Assembly (NCBI GenBank): GCA_965215145.1
Contig: OZ244038.1
Span: 806,001 to 870,000 of the forward strand
DNA from: G965215145 sp965215145
GTDB taxonomy: Bacteria; Bacteroidota; Rhodothermia; Rhodothermales; JANQRZ01
DNA: 64,000 nt
Reading direction: 5' to 3'
In this document: one piece after another, positions 63,073-64,000 of the stretch
Numbering within the stretch: position 1 is the stretch's first letter
How the letters are laid out: each line of letters opens with the position of its first letter
The notes under the pieces: generated by a model
What the model was told of the DNA's origin: nothing
Database searches by the model: none
The model's input: the letters and a program-made list of their open reading frames with translations, nothing else
Made by a program: the position numbers and the translations under genes

Positions 63073-63306
63073 GTGTCCTCCTCCGCGCCCCCGCCCGCCC
63101 CGTTCGAGCCGCGCCGGCTGCTGCTGGTCTTCGGCGCGGTGATCGCCCTCGGCAACCTCGTCGGGTGGGCTGTAGCGGACCTCCACCGCTTCGGCGCCGT
63201 GACGGCGCGCGGGCCGCGGACGGCGCTCCTCGTCGCCTCGGCCGTGCTGGCGCTCTACCTCGTCGTCCGCGCCGCCGAGTGGATCACCGCGCGCGACGCC
63301 GCCTGA
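63073..63306 (+). CDS. Small two-helix membrane protein
   Basis: A 77-residue protein with a Pro-rich start (SSSAPPPAPFEPRR), two transmembrane helices (LLLVFGAVIALGNLVGWAVA and ALLVASAVLALYLVVRAAEW) and a short polar tail. GTG 63073 chosen; a longer in-frame start overlaps the redoxin. Function unknown. It precedes another small membrane protein by 12 bp. Confidence 0.65.
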   Translation: MSSSAPPPAPFEPRRLLLVFGAVIALGNLVGWAVADLHRFGAVTARGPRTALLVASAVLALYLVVRAAEWITARDAA

Positions 63307-63318
63307 ACCCCCTCTCCC

Positions 63319-63561
63319 ATGCCCCACCCCCGAAACGAGCCGAAGAGCCCCGTCACCGGCACCCTCTGGGTCGTTGCCGTCGTCGCCGCGCTGATGGCGC
63401 TGATGCTCGTCGCCCTCGTGGCGCCCCGGGTGTTCGGCTCCGAGGAGGCGTCGTGGATCGCGGGCCTCGTGGCGGCCGTCGTCGTCGGCGGCGGGGTCGT
63501 CGCCTACGGCCTCTCGAAGCGCGGCGCGGGGACGACGGAGGTCGTCCGCCCGGAGGAGTAG
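63319..63561 (+). CDS. Small two-helix membrane protein
   Basis: An 80-residue protein with two hydrophobic helices (LWVVAVVAALMALMLVALVA and AGLVAAVVVGGGVVAYGL) and polar ends. ATG at 63319, probably co-transcribed with the preceding gene. No family recognised. Confidence 0.65.
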   Translation: MPHPRNEPKSPVTGTLWVVAVVAALMALMLVALVAPRVFGSEEASWIAGLVAAVVVGGGVVAYGLSKRGAGTTEVVRPEE

Positions 63562-63614
63562 GCCCCGGCTCGGAAGCCCGAACGGGAATCCTCTGGTAGG
63601 AGGCGGGCGTAGGT

Positions 63615-63630
63615 TCGGAAGCGCTTCCGA
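63615..63630. promoter_or_regulatory. 16-bp perfect palindrome upstream of phhA, LacI-type operator-like
   Basis: TCGGAAGCGCTTCCGA is perfectly self-complementary with a central GCGC, the form of LacI/GalR-family operators (AAnCGnTT class). It overlaps the end of a TAGGTTCG -10-like box (63610-63617), 36 bp before the phhA start, a position suited to repression. Confidence 0.35.
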
Positions 63631-63665
63631 CGCGCCCTGTGCATCCCCCGAAAGCCCCACCGAAG

Positions 63666-64000
63666 ATGATTGACGAGCAGACCCTGGCCCCCGCGGAGCC
63701 CGCCGAGGAGGAGTTCAAGTCGGCCTACGAGAAGGAGGGCGTCGCCGACGTCGACCCCCGCTGCATCCCCCACGACCTCGACGGCGAGCCGCCGCTGGGC
63801 GACGAGATCGCCCCGCCGACGTACCCCGACGGCGACCACGAGACGTGGAACTTCCTCTTCCGCCGGCAGATGGACCTCCTGCCCGGCCGCGCCTCCGAGA
63901 CGTACCTCCAGGGCGTCGAGCAGCTCGGCCTCTCCGACGACGGCATCCCCGCGCTCCACGACCTCGCCCGCGTCCTCCGCCGCGAGACCGACTGGACCGT
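63666..64000 (+). CDS. phhA: Phenylalanine 4-monooxygenase, N-terminal part (cut by window end)
   Basis: The first 111 residues of an aromatic amino acid hydroxylase that converts phenylalanine to tyrosine with tetrahydropterin and iron. PTYPDGDHETWNFLFRRQMD, LLPGRASETYLQGVEQLGL and IPALHDLARVLRRETDW are the conserved entry to the catalytic domain. The iron ligands (His, His, Glu) would lie beyond the window. ATG at 63666. The acidic lead of about 50 residues is somewhat longer than in short bacterial forms. Confidence 0.88.
   Translation, partial: MIDEQTLAPAEPAEEEFKSAYEKEGVADVDPRCIPHDLDGEPPLGDEIAPPTYPDGDHETWNFLFRRQMDLLPGRASETYLQGVEQLGLSDDGIPALHDLARVLRRETDWT

Overview
The window is a very GC-rich bacterial chromosome segment. 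The gene complement points to the Rhodothermota/Bacteroidota side of the tree: Bacteroidota-type promoters (TTG-N20-TAnnTT), few Shine-Dalgarno sequences, a PorW/SprE-like TPR lipoprotein, many lipoproteins whose acidic residues follow the lipid-bearing Cys, and zinc-free bL36 and uS14. A Rhodothermales/Rubricoccaceae-like marine bacterium is my best guess, inferred from gene content and not from a search.

Layout. 1-2.4 kb: the end of an unidentified gene, a POT peptide transporter and dUTPase. 2.4-13.5 kb (minus strand): a surface-polysaccharide operon transcribed from a good promoter at 13.48 kb, in the order Wza-type exporter, Wzz-type chain-length protein, Wzy/WaaL-type polymerase or ligase, Wzx-type flippase, three GT4 glycosyltransferases and a SAM methyltransferase, with decayed gene scraps at its end. 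13.5-24.6 kb: ispE, a GH16-like lipoprotein, sbcD, der, a large TPR/SPOR lipoprotein and ftsH. 24.6-46.5 kb: one uninterrupted str-S10-spc-alpha block (rpsL to rplQ) with secY, map, rpmJ and rpoA, interrupted only by a small lipoprotein gene between rpsJ and rplC. 46.5-64 kb: a Rel/SpoT ppGpp enzyme, an HU-like protein, ruvX, def, lipoproteins, a ZIP transporter, an SDR epimerase, a biotin carrier, aat, an M20 peptidase, an intact IS5/IS427-type insertion sequence, DUF2461, a NifU-domain protein, a NagZ-like GH3, a PhoU-like protein, a redoxin, small membrane proteins and the start of phenylalanine hydroxylase.

The unusual content lies mostly between genes. (i) At least a dozen intergenic spacers, many of them inside the ribosomal operon, are filled almost exactly from stop codon to start codon by inverted repeats built of 7-nt units. 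The heptamer differs from locus to locus but its two arms are always complementary, and stop codons and a few C-terminal codons are contributed by the repeat. (ii) A family of 28-bp palindromes has conserved ends (GTAGRGRCG...CGYCYCTAC) and a variable self-complementary core. (iii) The IS carries two in-frame 15-bp tandem arrays (10 copies and 5.7 copies) plus a 12-bp one inside its frameshifted DDE transposase, whose catalytic residues are all retained.

No CRISPR array, defence island, prophage, rRNA or tRNA gene was found.
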